From Roseiflexus sp034432635 (GTDB taxonomy: Bacteria > Chloroflexota > Chloroflexia > Chloroflexales > Roseiflexaceae): a stretch of DNA of 64,000 nt. Below, one piece after another: positions 1 through 8,743 of this stretch. Below the pieces are notes generated by a model. It was not told the origin of the DNA and searched no databases. It worked only from the letters and a program-made list of their open reading frames with translations. Within the stretch, counting starts at the first letter, position 1. Every line of letters starts with the position of its first letter. The stretch lies in NCBI GenBank assembly GCA_034432635.1, contig DAOUBK010000061.1, forward strand, positions 1 through 64,000, in the 5' to 3' direction. Made by a program: the position numbers and the translations under genes.

Positions 1-114
1 GATCGCCAGGCGATGGAGGCCATCGTTTCCATCCTCCGCACGGGCTGTCAATGGAACGCGCTCCCCCGCAGCCTGCGCGCGGCCAGCACGGTCCACGACC
101 GGTTCCAGGCATAG
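1..114 (+). mobile_element. IS5/IS4-family transposase remnant (5' part, truncated at both ends)
   Basis: Frame 1 is open from the first base to a TAG at 112-114. It encodes a piece typical of the N-terminal helical domain of IS5-family transposases, with the motifs AIVSILRTGCQWNALP and STVHDRFQ. In intact elements this region continues with a Trp-containing helix and the DDE catalytic domain. Here it ends abruptly and the sequence switches within a few bases to the middle of a cheR gene. It is therefore an inactive relic, and a plausible cause of the N-terminal loss of the neighbouring cheR. The left side leaves the window, so the element boundary cannot be seen. Confidence 0.75.
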
Positions 115-118
115 TGGG

Positions 119-1152
119 ATGCGCGAGACGCTCCCTGATTTCGACAACTGGCAGATCACCATTCTGGCAACCGATATCAATGCTGGATTCCTGGAACGGG
201 CGCGCGCAGGCGTGTATGGCGCTTGGTCGTTCCGCGAGACCGATGCGGCAATGCGTGATCGTTACTTCGAACGCCTGGAAGGTATGCGCTGGCAGATTCG
301 TTCGGACATCCGTCGTCAGGTGCTGTTCACCCGCCTGAACCTGGTCAAGGACGAGTATCCTGCTGTGATGAATGGCACGAGTATGCAGGACGTTATTCTC
401 TGTCGCAGTGTATTGATCTATTTTGACGACGATACGATTCGTGCAGTTGTGCGCCGCCTTTACCAGGCGCTCACCCCTGGCGGCTGGCTGATTGTTGGGC
501 ACGCCGAGGCGCGCTCCGACTTTTTGCCCGTTTCGAGGTGATCAACTGCCCGGGTACTGTCATCTATCGCAAACCGCTCAACGCACCGCTCTTCGATAAG
601 ACGACGGTTCCGCTGCTCCCGCCGACGCGCACCGCACCCGTTCCACGACCAGATGTCTCGTTCGAGGCGGCTTTGTCAGATCCTCCTTTGCCACTGGTCG
701 TGGCGTTGCATTCTGAACCTGCGTCGGTGAGTGCAACCAATGCCGATATTCAGGCGCACGACAATCTGACTGCTGCACGGCAGGCAGCCGACCGCAGCGA
801 TCTGGAAGCGGCGCTGCGCCTGTGTACCGCTATCATCCAGCGCGAGCCGCTGTGTGCCGAGGCGCATCTGCTCACCGGGCAGATTCTGGAGCAACAGGAG
901 CGTCTCGATGAAGCGCTCGCCGCCTACCGACGCGCCATCTATCTCGATCACACGCTGTACCTGGCTTCACTGGCTATAGCGGGCATTTTGCAGCGTACAG
1001 GTCACACCGATGATGCGTGTCGCGTATACCAGCGGTTGATCCGTTCACTTGCGACGCTTCAGCCGGAAGCGCCGGTTCCTTCGCTGAACGGCGCAACGGC
1101 AGCAGAACTCCAGGTGTTTATTCACAGCCGGATGGCAGCGTTACGCTCGTGA
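119..1152 (+). pseudogene. cheR: CheR-type chemotaxis methyltransferase with C-terminal TPR domain, truncated and frameshifted
   Basis: CheR transfers methyl groups from S-adenosylmethionine to glutamates of chemoreceptors. The first frame (119-541) carries the C-terminal half of the methyltransferase fold: an ILATDIN strand, GVYGAWSFR, the DVILCRSVLIYFD block and GGWLIVGHAE. The N-terminal helical domain and SAM motif I are missing, replaced by the transposase remnant. Near 520-530, after the Ser-Asp-Phe codons, the frame shifts; the expected ARFEVINCPGTVIYRK continues in the frame ending at 1152. One missing base would explain it. The second frame (538-1152) holds a Pro-rich linker and TPR-like helices (about residues 75-155), as in the CheR-TPR proteins of many bacteria. 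Two independent lesions make this a pseudogene; the frameshift alone could be a sequencing error. Confidence 0.8.
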
Positions 1153-1365
1153 CGCCGTACTCCGGTAGAAAAACCCGCTCGGTCAGCCGCCAATATGCCC
1201 AGATATGCGCCTCACATCTCTGGATGCGATGCACCGGTGTTCGTTCATAATCCAGGCTATTCGCCACAGAGCGCGGGCAGGCGCCTTCGTCAGGCAGCCG
1301 CAGGGACGCAGGGCAGCAAAAAGAACGGGGAGCATCGTTCCTCGTCCTCCTTCAGTTAGACGCCA

Positions 1366-2024
1366 TCACGGATTCAACTCCACCACCTGCACCTTCACCA
1401 GGTACACTACCCATTCGCCGATATTCGTCGCACAATCCGCAACCCGCTCCAGGTAGTGTGCTGCAAACAACAGTCCTGCGACTCACGCAACACTCAGCGG
1501 GTTTTGTGCCATCTGCTGGGTAAGCATCGTTTCCACCCGATCATACAGCCTGTCGACTTCGTCATCGTCGGCGGCAAGCTGCTCAGCAGCAGCGCTTTCT
1601 TTGGTTGCAAAGGCATCGAGTACTTTACGGAGCATCGTTACTGCCAGGTGTGCCATACGTTCCATTTCAGCAGGCAGGGCAGGTTCTGGCGCGGGCATAT
1701 CGCGCAGCGCCATACGAGCGTACCTTTGGCATAGTCCGCAATGCGCTCGAGCTCGCTGGCGATCTCGATGGTAACGATCAACTGACGCATATCGGATGCA
1801 ACCGGTTGCTGGGTAGCGATCAGACTCAACACGTGTGCTTCGATGTTGCGCTCAGCCTGATTGATCGCTCGATCGTGATCGATTACATGCTGTGGGGATT
1901 GCACATCACGTCGGCTCAAGGCATGGAATGCTTCCTGGATCGCCTGAACGACCATATCGCCGAGATTGTACAGTTCGGTCGTTAATGTTTCCAGTTCCTG
2001 ATCGAAGTGGACCCGCGCTCGCAT
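1366..2024 (-). pseudogene. phoU: PhoU-type phosphate transport regulator, frameshift plus nonsense
   Basis: PhoU is a helical protein that links the PstSCAB phosphate transporter to the PhoR/PhoB sensor system. Translation from ATG at 2024 gives a good PhoU start (MRARVHFDQELETL, then MRQLIVTIEIASELERIADYAKGT). At about 1730 the frame breaks. A single missing base would restore GTARMALRDMP and the second half (1713 down to 1483). An in-frame TGA at 1483-1485 then interrupts the expected NPLSVA-R-VAGLLFAAHYLERVAD, which would be CGA in an intact gene. The remaining frame continues to a stop at 1366-1368. Total length (about 218 codons) equals a full PhoU. No pst genes are visible nearby. Two lesions argue for real decay. 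Confidence 0.85.
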
Positions 2025-2381
2025 AGATCACCTCCTGCGCGCGAGGGGTGTGTGCTACGCTGCACCATGTGCCGCCATTAGTCCCTTGCCCTGTTCATCG
2101 TGCACCCGGCAGCGCATCATGCGAAGAAATGCTGCGCAATTCGGTGAACAGATTCGGCGACCCGGAGAACGGGGTTGCTCGAAGGAAGCGGTTCGGTGAG
2201 CAATCATCAGTTTTCTTCATTCCGATGCGCTGCTGCCCCTCATCCTCACAGAGCGCCGCCGTCTCTTCTCCCGCGAATGGTGCGCGGTTCACCAGCGCAC
2301 TTTGCGTATGAGCGCATCGTGTACAATAGTTCCGGCGGATATGCGCCCCTTTCTGCGCCATTTCTGTGATACGAGGTTCCA
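2025..2381. other. Intergenic region between divergent phoU relic and GH2 gene
   Basis: No convincing open frame is seen. It should hold the promoters of both flanking genes. A TACAAT at 2322-2327, about 55 bases before the GH2 start, is a possible -10 element; a TTTGCG at 2301-2306 is a weak -35 with short spacing. No clear Shine-Dalgarno sequence precedes the GH2 ATG. Confidence 0.4.
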
Positions 2382-5135
2382 ATGCTTTCTTATTACATGC
2401 CGCTCCCCGGTCCCTGGGAGTTTCGTTTCGACGATCAATCCGATTGGACGCCGATCACCGTTCCTGGCTGCTGGGAAGATGCCGGTTTCCCGAAGGATCG
2501 CGCCGGTCTGGCATGGTATCGCACAACATTTGTTCTTCCGCAGGAACTGGCGGGACGTCGTCTCTTCCTGCGCTTCGGCGCAGTCAGTTACCACTGTGAA
2601 GCATTCATTGTGCGCGATTCGGGCGAGATGCACAGTATTGGCACACACACCGGTATGTGGGATACGTTCGACCTGGCGCTTGGCGATGCAGCGGCAGCCG
2701 GCGAGCGCGTCACACTGCTGGTGCGCGTCGAAAAACCGGCGAGCCTGACAGGCGGACCGGAGTCGCCGTCACAGCCGGGACGTTTCCCACTACGCGAGAC
2801 CCTCGCCGGTTTTCTGCCGTATGTCTGGGGTCACAGCCACGGCGGAATCTGGCAGGAGGTTGCGCTGATCGCTGCCGGTGGAACCCGCTTTCTCGACGCA
2901 TGGGTACACGCTTCAGCCGATGGGTATGTCTTCGTCGAGGCAGAGCTGGACGGTCCGGCACGGGTGATGCTGGAGTTGTACCGACCCGATGGCAGTTTCA
3001 TTCTATCCGCCGAGGAAGATGCCGTGCGCGAGAAAACACCAGCCAGGGAGCGCTACGTGCTGCGGATGAACGGTCCTATCCCCGATCCGCGTCCCTGGTC
3101 GCCCGCCGATCCGGCGCTCTACCACGCTGTGCTGCGTGCCGGTGATGATGACCGGGTTGAACGACGCTTCGGGTTGCGCTCCTTCGAGGTAGACGGAACA
3201 ACGCTGCGTCTCAACGACAGGCCAGTCTACCCACGCATGATCCTGTCATGGGGATGGCGTTGGGAAACATTCGCCCCCAATCCCGGTGTGGAACGGGTGC
3301 GCGTCGACTTCGAGCGCCTGAAGCGCCTAGGGTACAACGGCGTCAAGTGTTGCCTGTGGTTCCCGCCGCAGTACTACTTCGATCTGGCGGACGAAATGGG
3401 CATGCTGGTATGGGTCGAACTACCGATGTGGCTGCCCCGCGTGACCGACCACTTTCGTCAGCAGGTTTACGTCGAATACGAACGCCTGATCCGCCAGGCG
3501 CGTCGTCATCCATCGGTCGTGATCTACAGTCTGGGGTGTGAACTGGGCAAGGATGTCGGCGCCGACATCCTTGGCGGGCTGTACGCAATGACGCGCAGCA
3601 TGTGCGGCGAGGTGCTCGTGCGTGACAACAGCGGTTCAGGCGAGGCGTATGGCGGCCTGCTCAACGAGTTTGCTCAGTACTATGATAACCATTTCTATGC
3701 CGACCTGCACTTCTTCCGCAGTCTTCTCGACGCTTTTACACCGCGCTGGCGCGGGGCGCATCCCTGGTTGTTCGGCGAATACTGCGACTACGACACTTTT
3801 CGTGATCTGCGCCGCTACCGCAACGTCGATGGTTCGCACCCGTGGTGGTTGAGCGCCGATGAGACGATCAACCCGACCGGCGCGCGCTGGATAAACGAAG
3901 CGCCCTTTCTCGAAGAACGGCTGCGCGCACAGGGGTTGTGGGAGCGCAACGCCGAACTCGAAGCCATGTCCTATGCTCATGGATTACTCCACCGTAAGTG
4001 GACAGTCGAACTGACACGCACCTACCGCGAAATTTCAGGCTATGTTATCACCGGCGAGGCGGATACGCCGATCTCCAGCGCCGGTATGTGGGATGCAACC
4101 GGTGCGCTCAAATACGACCCTACTGAATTCCGGCGCTTCAACGGTGATCTGGTGGTACTCATCGGGTGGGACCGACGGCGCGATTGGGTGCGCGGCGGCG
4201 ATCGTGTGGCGTGGTGGGACGTCTGGAGTTACACTGCTGGCACACCTGTCCGCCCACATCTGATCGCGTCGCACTACGGCACGGAAGGCGGTCCGGCGCG
4301 TGCCCTCTGGAGTGTCGCATTCGACGATGACCCACCGTTTGCGTCCGGTGAAGTAGCAACCGACCGCGACGTGATGTCGGGGGAGGTACGTGAAATCGGT
4401 GTGGCAGAGTTCACCGCCCCCGAAGTGAGCACTCCGCGGCGCGCGACCTTGCGGGTAACACTGAGCATTGGCGCCCAACACACGGAGAATGTATGGTCGC
4501 TCTGGTTCTTCCCCGCAAGTTTCTGGACGCCTGTGCGGAACGTCGCACTCTACGATCCGTCAGGGCGACTGCGCGACCTGGCGCGTCTTGCACCGCAGAT
4601 AGTAGAAGTTATGCACGCGGATTTGCGGGGTGACGCAGAAGCGCGCATCGATCTGCGCCGATCGCCATTCGTTGTGGTCGCCAGCGCCTGGACACGCACA
4701 CTATCGGCATATACACGCGCCGGAGGGCGTGTTGTGTTGCTCCAGGATGGCGACGGTCCGCCAGGACCGGTTGCGACGGCAGCGATGCCATTCTGGCGCG
4801 AAGCGTTGCGAGTCTGTGAGCCGCACCCGGCGTGGGGCGACTTCCCACACAATGGATGGGCCGAATTGCAGTTCTTCGGGTGTGCAACCGATTATGCGCT
4901 CGACACACAACCGCTCGGCAGGTTGACCCACCCAATCCTGCGCCGGATCGACACCCGGACGGCAGCGGTTCACGATTATGCTGCCGAACTGACGTGGGGA
5001 AATGGACGAGTGATCGTGAGTACGCTTCGAATCTACGGAGGTGCGGGTGAACAACCTTCTGGCATCGCCCGCAACATCGCAGCTGCGTATCTGTTGAAGT
5101 GCTGGGTACAGTACCTGGCTGATGAACAGGGTTGA
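2382..5135 (+). CDS. Glycoside hydrolase family 2 protein (beta-galactosidase/glucuronidase/mannosidase superfamily)
   Basis: A 917-aa enzyme predicted to hydrolyse beta-linked sugars by the retaining mechanism. Residues about 10-140 form the GH2 sugar-binding jelly roll (WTPITVPGCWED, RRLFLRFGAVSYHCEAFI). An Ig-like domain follows, then the TIM barrel from about residue 290 (RLKRLGYNGVKCCLWFPP). Glu387 in YSLGCELG is the likely acid/base and Glu466 in LFGEYCDY the likely nucleophile. The C-terminal 300 residues include an additional beta domain and a glutamine-amidotransferase-like fold. The Cys before the acid/base is unusual, since most GH2 enzymes have Asn there. No signal peptide is seen, so it is probably cytoplasmic. 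It stands alone, not in an obvious operon. Substrate specificity cannot be deduced. Confidence 0.85.
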   Translation: MLSYYMPLPGPWEFRFDDQSDWTPITVPGCWEDAGFPKDRAGLAWYRTTFVLPQELAGRRLFLRFGAVSYHCEAFIVRDSGEMHSIGTHTGMWDTFDLALGDAAAAGERVTLLVRVEKPASLTGGPESPSQPGRFPLRETLAGFLPYVWGHSHGGIWQEVALIAAGGTRFLDAWVHASADGYVFVEAELDGPARVMLELYRPDGSFILSAEEDAVREKTPARERYVLRMNGPIPDPRPWSPADPALYHAVLRAGDDDRVERRFGLRSFEVDGTTLRLNDRPVYPRMILSWGWRWETFAPNPGVERVRVDFERLKRLGYNGVKCCLWFPPQYYFDLADEMGMLVWVELPMWLPRVTDHFRQQVYVEYERLIRQARRHPSVVIYSLGCELGKDVGADILGGLYAMTRSMCGEVLVRDNSGSGEAYGGLLNEFAQYYDNHFYADLHFFRSLLDAFTPRWRGAHPWLFGEYCDYDTFRDLRRYRNVDGSHPWWLSADETINPTGARWINEAPFLEERLRAQGLWERNAELEAMSYAHGLLHRKWTVELTRTYREISGYVITGEADTPISSAGMWDATGALKYDPTEFRRFNGDLVVLIGWDRRRDWVRGGDRVAWWDVWSYTAGTPVRPHLIASHYGTEGGPARALWSVAFDDDPPFASGEVATDRDVMSGEVREIGVAEFTAPEVSTPRRATLRVTLSIGAQHTENVWSLWFFPASFWTPVRNVALYDPSGRLRDLARLAPQIVEVMHADLRGDAEARIDLRRSPFVVVASAWTRTLSAYTRAGGRVVLLQDGDGPPGPVATAAMPFWREALRVCEPHPAWGDFPHNGWAELQFFGCATDYALDTQPLGRLTHPILRRIDTRTAAVHDYAAELTWGNGRVIVSTLRIYGGAGEQPSGIARNIAAAYLLKCWVQYLADEQG

Positions 5136-5270
5136 AGACGGAACGCACTGGCGAGTGCGCGTGCTCTCCGGCGAAAAGCCGAATGACCGAGTTCCGTATC
5201 AGTTCATATCGACCGACCATGCTTCGCATGCCACTCATGTCTTCTTTCGCTGCGCCGCGCGTCGGTTGTA

Positions 5271-5279
5271 TGCTATAAT
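5271..5279 (+). promoter_or_regulatory. Extended -10 promoter element of nrdR operon
   Basis: TGC directly followed by a perfect TATAAT (5274-5279), about 40 bases upstream of the nrdR ATG. There is no good -35 at 17 bp. The TGC extension matches other promoters in this window (rpmG, tRNA-His, rib operon). Confidence 0.65.
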
Positions 5280-5319
5280 GCCTCGTCGAAGGAACGGAGC
5301 GCAACCAGGATCAGGACCA

Positions 5320-5778
5320 ATGCGGTGCCCCTACTGCCAGCATCCCGACAGCGACGTTATCGACACACGCAAACTCCATAATGGTGAAACGATCCGCCGA
5401 CGGCGCAAATGTGAAGCGTGTGGACGGCGTTTTACCACCTACGAGCGTGTTGAGACGGTCAGCATTACGGTGGTCAAAAAGAATGGCGAGCGCGAGCCAT
5501 ACGACCGTGAAAAGTTGATGCGCGGCGTGCGCACTGCCTGCTACCGTCGCCCCGTTCCGGCGCAGGCGCTCGAAGCGCTGGCGAACGACATCGAAGCCGA
5601 ACTTATGGCGCGTGATGAACCGGAAGTACCATCGTCGCTGATCGGTGATATGGTTATGCGTCGGTTGCGCGCCATCGACGATGTTGCCTACATCCGTTTC
5701 GCCTCAGTCTATCGCTCGTTTGCCGACATTGGGAAGCTGCGCGAAGCGGTTGACGAATTGCTGGGGCAGGGTCATTGA
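5320..5778 (+). CDS. nrdR: NrdR transcriptional repressor of ribonucleotide reductase genes
   Basis: A 152-aa NrdR, full length for the family. It begins with the four-Cys zinc ribbon (Cys3/Cys6 in CPYC, Cys31/Cys34 in CEAC) that binds NrdR boxes in nrd promoters. An ATP-cone domain follows from about residue 49 (VVKKNGEREPYDREKLMRGV to YIRFASVYRSF), which senses ATP/dATP. The ATG at 5320 was chosen because MRCPYC is the canonical start. A longer frame starting at 5122 has no family similarity. It is the first gene of a rightward block; the next gene begins within or just after its stop. Confidence 0.95.
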   Translation: MRCPYCQHPDSDVIDTRKLHNGETIRRRRKCEACGRRFTTYERVETVSITVVKKNGEREPYDREKLMRGVRTACYRRPVPAQALEALANDIEAELMARDEPEVPSSLIGDMVMRRLRAIDDVAYIRFASVYRSFADIGKLREAVDELLGQGH

Positions 5779-5792
5779 AAGAGACAGAACAG

Positions 5793-6686
5793 ATGAGCAT
5801 AGACGTATCCGATCAGCCACAACCGTCGTCGCCTGAAGAACGCCGGGCACATCCCATTACGCGGTTTTTCGGCGAGCTTGGCGCCGGGTTGCGGGAGATT
5901 CGCTGGATCATGGTGCTGCTATACGGGATCGCAGGCGGCATACTGATGCCGCTGTCACTCACAGTGGGTGGGTTTGCCGGATTCCTGGCGGGCATCGTGC
6001 CGGTTGGCGTCGGGCTGCTGCTGGCGCGCAATGTTCCCGGTCATTATGCGCTGCACGGGTTCCTGACTGGTGTACTCGCGTCGCTGATGGCAGCCGCCAC
6101 ACTCTGGTTCTTTATTTTTCAGACACAGTTTGGCGTAGACGGAGCAGGCATGGTCGAACCGGGAACGCCGCCGTGGGATGCCTGGATGGTGCTCAGCGGC
6201 TTCTTCGGTTTTTCGCTGATCGTCTTCTGCACCTTCGGCGCAAGCACAGCCGGACGCATCGAAGAGCGCAACCGCGCACTACGTGAAGAGATCAGGCAAC
6301 GTGGCGGCGCCCTCGAACGTCCCGGTGCGATTCGCGAGCCAGGCGACATCCGCGGTTTATCGCTGCCCCAACTCGGCTATTATGTCAACAATCTGTTCAA
6401 AAAGCAGGGATTTACCTTCAAAGATTACCGCTTCCTGCACAAAGATAAATATCTCGATATCTGGATGGAATATAAAGAAGAACCCTGGCATTTGCGCCTG
6501 TCGGTCGCCGATAAAGTGGCACCTGGAGCAGTCGAAAGCCTGCTCCAGGAGATGAAACGCGAAGGGTGCTCCAAAGGAGTGGTCATCACCTCGACCGAGT
6601 TTACCCCCGGGGCAATCAAAGCGGCAAAGGATCGCCCCATCGTGCTGATCGACGGCGCAACGCTGTATCAGATTGCCGAAAAGTGA
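5793..6686 (+). CDS. Membrane-anchored protein with a degenerate Mrr/restriction-endonuclease-like C-terminal domain
   Basis: About 297 aa if ATG 5793 is used; a TTG at 5775 overlapping the nrdR stop is an alternative. Residues about 25-135 contain four hydrophobic segments (IMVLLYGIAGGILMPLSLTV, FAGFLAGIVPVGVGLLLA, GFLTGVLASLMAAATLWFFI, GFFGFSLIVFCTFGAS). A basic linker follows, then an Mrr-like alpha/beta domain from about residue 190 (LSLPQLGYYVNNLFKKQGF, VVITSTEFTPGAIKAAK, IVLIDGATLYQIA). Active Mrr domains carry a catalytic Asp and a Q-x-K. Here the equivalent strand reads RLSVADK, so nuclease activity is doubtful. It sits between nrdR and fabG on the same strand. The role is unknown. 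Confidence 0.65.
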   Translation: MSIDVSDQPQPSSPEERRAHPITRFFGELGAGLREIRWIMVLLYGIAGGILMPLSLTVGGFAGFLAGIVPVGVGLLLARNVPGHYALHGFLTGVLASLMAAATLWFFIFQTQFGVDGAGMVEPGTPPWDAWMVLSGFFGFSLIVFCTFGASTAGRIEERNRALREEIRQRGGALERPGAIREPGDIRGLSLPQLGYYVNNLFKKQGFTFKDYRFLHKDKYLDIWMEYKEEPWHLRLSVADKVAPGAVESLLQEMKREGCSKGVVITSTEFTPGAIKAAKDRPIVLIDGATLYQIAEK

Positions 6687-6709
6687 CCGGCTGATTCGGA
6701 GATCGTTCG

Positions 6710-7462
6710 ATGCAGATTTCTCTCAAAGACAGGATTGCGGTCGTTACCGGCGGGTCGCGCGGCATCGGGCGGGCGATTGCGCAAACCCTGGCTGCCGCCG
6801 GTGCCACGGTCATTGTCAACTATCAACGCAATGCAGAAGCAGCCAATGAAACTGTCGCTGCGATCACTGCCGCCGATGGAACGGCAGTCAGCATTCAGGC
6901 GGATGTAAGTGTATCCGCCGATGTCGAGCAATTGTTCAGGACGGTGATCGATCAGTACGGTAAGGTCGATATTCTGGTCAACAATGCCGGCATCACGCGT
7001 GACACCCTGCTGCTGCGTATGAAAGAAGACGATTTCGACGCCGTTATCGACACCAACCTGCGCGGCGTCTATCTCTGCACGAAGGCTGCCCTGCGACCAA
7101 TGACCAAGGCACGCAGCGGACGTATCATCAACATCACGTCGGTGGTGGGGCTGATCGGCAATGCCGGGCAGAGCAACTATGCCGCTGCAAAAGCCGGGAT
7201 CATCGGCTTCACCCGCGCCGTGGCACGTGAAATGGCATCGCGCGGCATTACGGTCAATGCAGTAGCACCGGGCTATATCGAAACCGAGTTGACCGCCGGG
7301 CTTGGCGAACAGGTACGCGCCGCCATTCTCGAAACCATTCCACTGGGGCGTCTCGGTACGCCGCAGGATGTAGCCAACCTGGTCTGCTTCCTGGCATCCG
7401 ACGCAGCAGCATACATCACCGGTCAGACGTTGACCGTCGATGGTGGCATGGTCATGAACTAG
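6710..7462 (+). CDS. fabG: 3-oxoacyl-[acyl-carrier-protein] reductase FabG
   Basis: A 250-aa short-chain dehydrogenase that reduces 3-oxoacyl-ACP with NADPH in fatty-acid elongation. The nucleotide-binding TGGSRGIG motif lies at residues 13-20, NNAG at 91-94, Asn116 follows, and the catalytic Ser144, Tyr157 and Lys161 are in ITSVVGLIGNAGQSNYAAAK. The C-terminal ITGQTLTVDGGMVMN is typical FabG. It lies 23 bases after the Mrr-like gene, and acpP is 0.9 kb downstream, which supports a fatty-acid role rather than another SDR function. Confidence 0.92.
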   Translation: MQISLKDRIAVVTGGSRGIGRAIAQTLAAAGATVIVNYQRNAEAANETVAAITAADGTAVSIQADVSVSADVEQLFRTVIDQYGKVDILVNNAGITRDTLLLRMKEDDFDAVIDTNLRGVYLCTKAALRPMTKARSGRIINITSVVGLIGNAGQSNYAAAKAGIIGFTRAVAREMASRGITVNAVAPGYIETELTAGLGEQVRAAILETIPLGRLGTPQDVANLVCFLASDAAAYITGQTLTVDGGMVMN

Positions 7463-7537
7463 CCCTGTGCTTGACGGTGAACCTGAAAGACGGTAGAATA
7501 CCGCGTCGAAGCGCACGCACGGGGAGGAATACGCATC

Positions 7538-7888
7538 GTGTCGCAACCGTCGGGACATGTGACGGTCGCTGCGCCCGTTCTGCTCGCGCTGGTACGTGCC
7601 GCTCTCCGCGAAACGCCGGGCATTGTCCGACTGGCAGGCACACCGACTATGCGGGAAGAACCGGTGATCGCCGCCGGTCCGGGGGCAGCAATTGCCTCTA
7701 GCGCAACCGGCGTCGCGGTAGAGTGCGCTGTAGTTGTGGCTACAGGGGTGCGTCTGGCAGAGGTGGCGGCGACGGCGCAGGCTGCGGTCGCTGCTGCGCT
7801 GCGAGAACTGGCCGGTGTGGACGTTGCTGCAGTCAACATTTCGATTGAGGATGTTACTGCGGTAGAAAAGACACGCAACCATGGCTAG
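7538..7888 (+). CDS. Asp23/Gls24 (DUF322) family protein
   Basis: A 116-aa protein starting with GTG preceded by a strong GGGGAGGA ribosome binding site. The pattern GHVTVAAPVLLALVRAALRETPGI, then VAVECAVVVATGVRLAEVAATAQAAVAAAL and VAAVNISIEDV, is the Asp23 fold, found near accC/nusB in many Firmicutes and Chloroflexota. It is small and cytoplasmic, linked in other organisms to envelope stress; no enzymatic function is known. Its 3' end overlaps the nusB start by 8 bases, so the two are likely translationally coupled. Confidence 0.75.
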   Translation: MSQPSGHVTVAAPVLLALVRAALRETPGIVRLAGTPTMREEPVIAAGPGAAIASSATGVAVECAVVVATGVRLAEVAATAQAAVAAALRELAGVDVAAVNISIEDVTAVEKTRNHG

Positions 7889-8309
7889 TCTACGTCACCG
7901 GGTGCGCGCAATCGCGCTGCAAATTTTGTTCGAACTCGATGCGACCGATCATCCACCGGATCAGGTAGTGGCGCGTCGTCTCGAAGAGGAGCGTCTTCCG
8001 CCGGAGGGTGAGCGTTTTCTGCGGCGTCTGGTCTTTGGTGCGTGGGAGCATGCGTCGTACCTGGACCGTATCATCGAAGAAACTGCGCCGAACTGGCCTG
8101 TCAGTCAGATGCCCGGTGTTGATAAAGCTATTCTGCGGATCGCGCTCTTTGAGGCGCTGATCGATGAAGAGGAAAAAACACCGCTGAAGGCGATCATCAA
8201 TGAGGCGGTGGAGCTGGCCAAACAGTACGGTAGCGATAACTCCAGCCGCTTCATCAATGGCGTCCTCGGCACGGTCGTCAGTCGCTATCGCGAGCGGCAC
8301 AAAGGATAG
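7881..8309 (+). CDS. nusB: Transcription antitermination factor NusB
   Basis: A 142-aa all-helical NusB that, with S10/NusE, binds boxA RNA in rRNA leaders and prevents termination. Family features are RHRVRAIALQILFELD at the N-terminus, ERFLRRLVFGAWEH in the middle, and PVSQMPGVDKAILRIALFE, TPLKAIINEAVELAKQYG and SRFINGVLGTV in the second half. Length is normal. It overlaps the Asp23-like gene upstream and is followed 54 bases later by acpP. Confidence 0.95.
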   Translation: MASLRHRVRAIALQILFELDATDHPPDQVVARRLEEERLPPEGERFLRRLVFGAWEHASYLDRIIEETAPNWPVSQMPGVDKAILRIALFEALIDEEEKTPLKAIINEAVELAKQYGSDNSSRFINGVLGTVVSRYRERHKG

Positions 8310-8363
8310 GCTCGCGTTCATCACATCTATTCGCTCATCAAGGCTGTCGAAAGGAGAACATGC

Positions 8364-8612
8364 ATGCCCTCGCCCGAAATGGAGTCTCGGCTCAAGAAAA
8401 TCGTCGCAGAACAACTCGGAGTCGATGAAAGCAAGATCGTGCCCGAGGCGCGGTTTACCGAAGACCTCAACGCCGACTCGCTCGATCTGGTCGAGATGAT
8501 CATGGAACTCGAAGAGGCGTTTGGCGTCGAAATCCCCGATGAGGATGCCGAGAAGATCATGACGGTGCAGGACGCGCTGAACTATATCGAGCAGAAGTTG
8601 CAGGCGGCCTGA
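8364..8612 (+). CDS. acpP: Acyl carrier protein
   Basis: An 82-aa acidic ACP that carries growing acyl chains on 4'-phosphopantetheine. The attachment Ser39 lies in the LNADSLDLVEMIMELEE motif. The EIPDEDAEKIMTVQDALNYIE segment is canonical. A good AAAGGAGA sequence lies upstream. An out-of-frame ATG four bases earlier is not the start. With fabG upstream it forms part of a fatty-acid/housekeeping block. The gap 8613-8743 holds an inverted repeat of 11 bases with a 47-base spacer (8632-8642 with 8690-8700) of unknown meaning. Confidence 0.95.
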   Translation: MPSPEMESRLKKIVAEQLGVDESKIVPEARFTEDLNADSLDLVEMIMELEEAFGVEIPDEDAEKIMTVQDALNYIEQKLQAA

Positions 8613-8743
8613 GCGTGTTCGCGTTGGTTCGCGCCACAGCAGGTCGCTCCATTCTCCAGTCCGAATGATCCGGTCTGGCGTGGTGAGGTCTGCTGTGGCG
8701 TTGTTGTGCGTACCGGGGTGCGCGTGATGCAGGAAAGCAGACG

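Noticed and set aside
1483..1485. In-frame TGA in phoU as a selenocysteine codon
   Set aside because: No selenocysteine insertion-like hairpin or Sec machinery is seen, PhoU has no redox site there, and a frameshift elsewhere in the gene shows that it is decayed.
520..1740. Small inversions like that in hypE as the cause of the cheR, phoU and Uma2 breaks
   Set aside because: In each case the missing frame continues on the same strand and a one- or two-base change suffices; no opposite-strand coding piece or inverted repeats are seen.
8632..8700. Inverted repeat between acpP and tatA as a terminator
   Set aside because: The arms are 11 bases with a 47-base spacer and no T-run follows; nothing supports a specific function.
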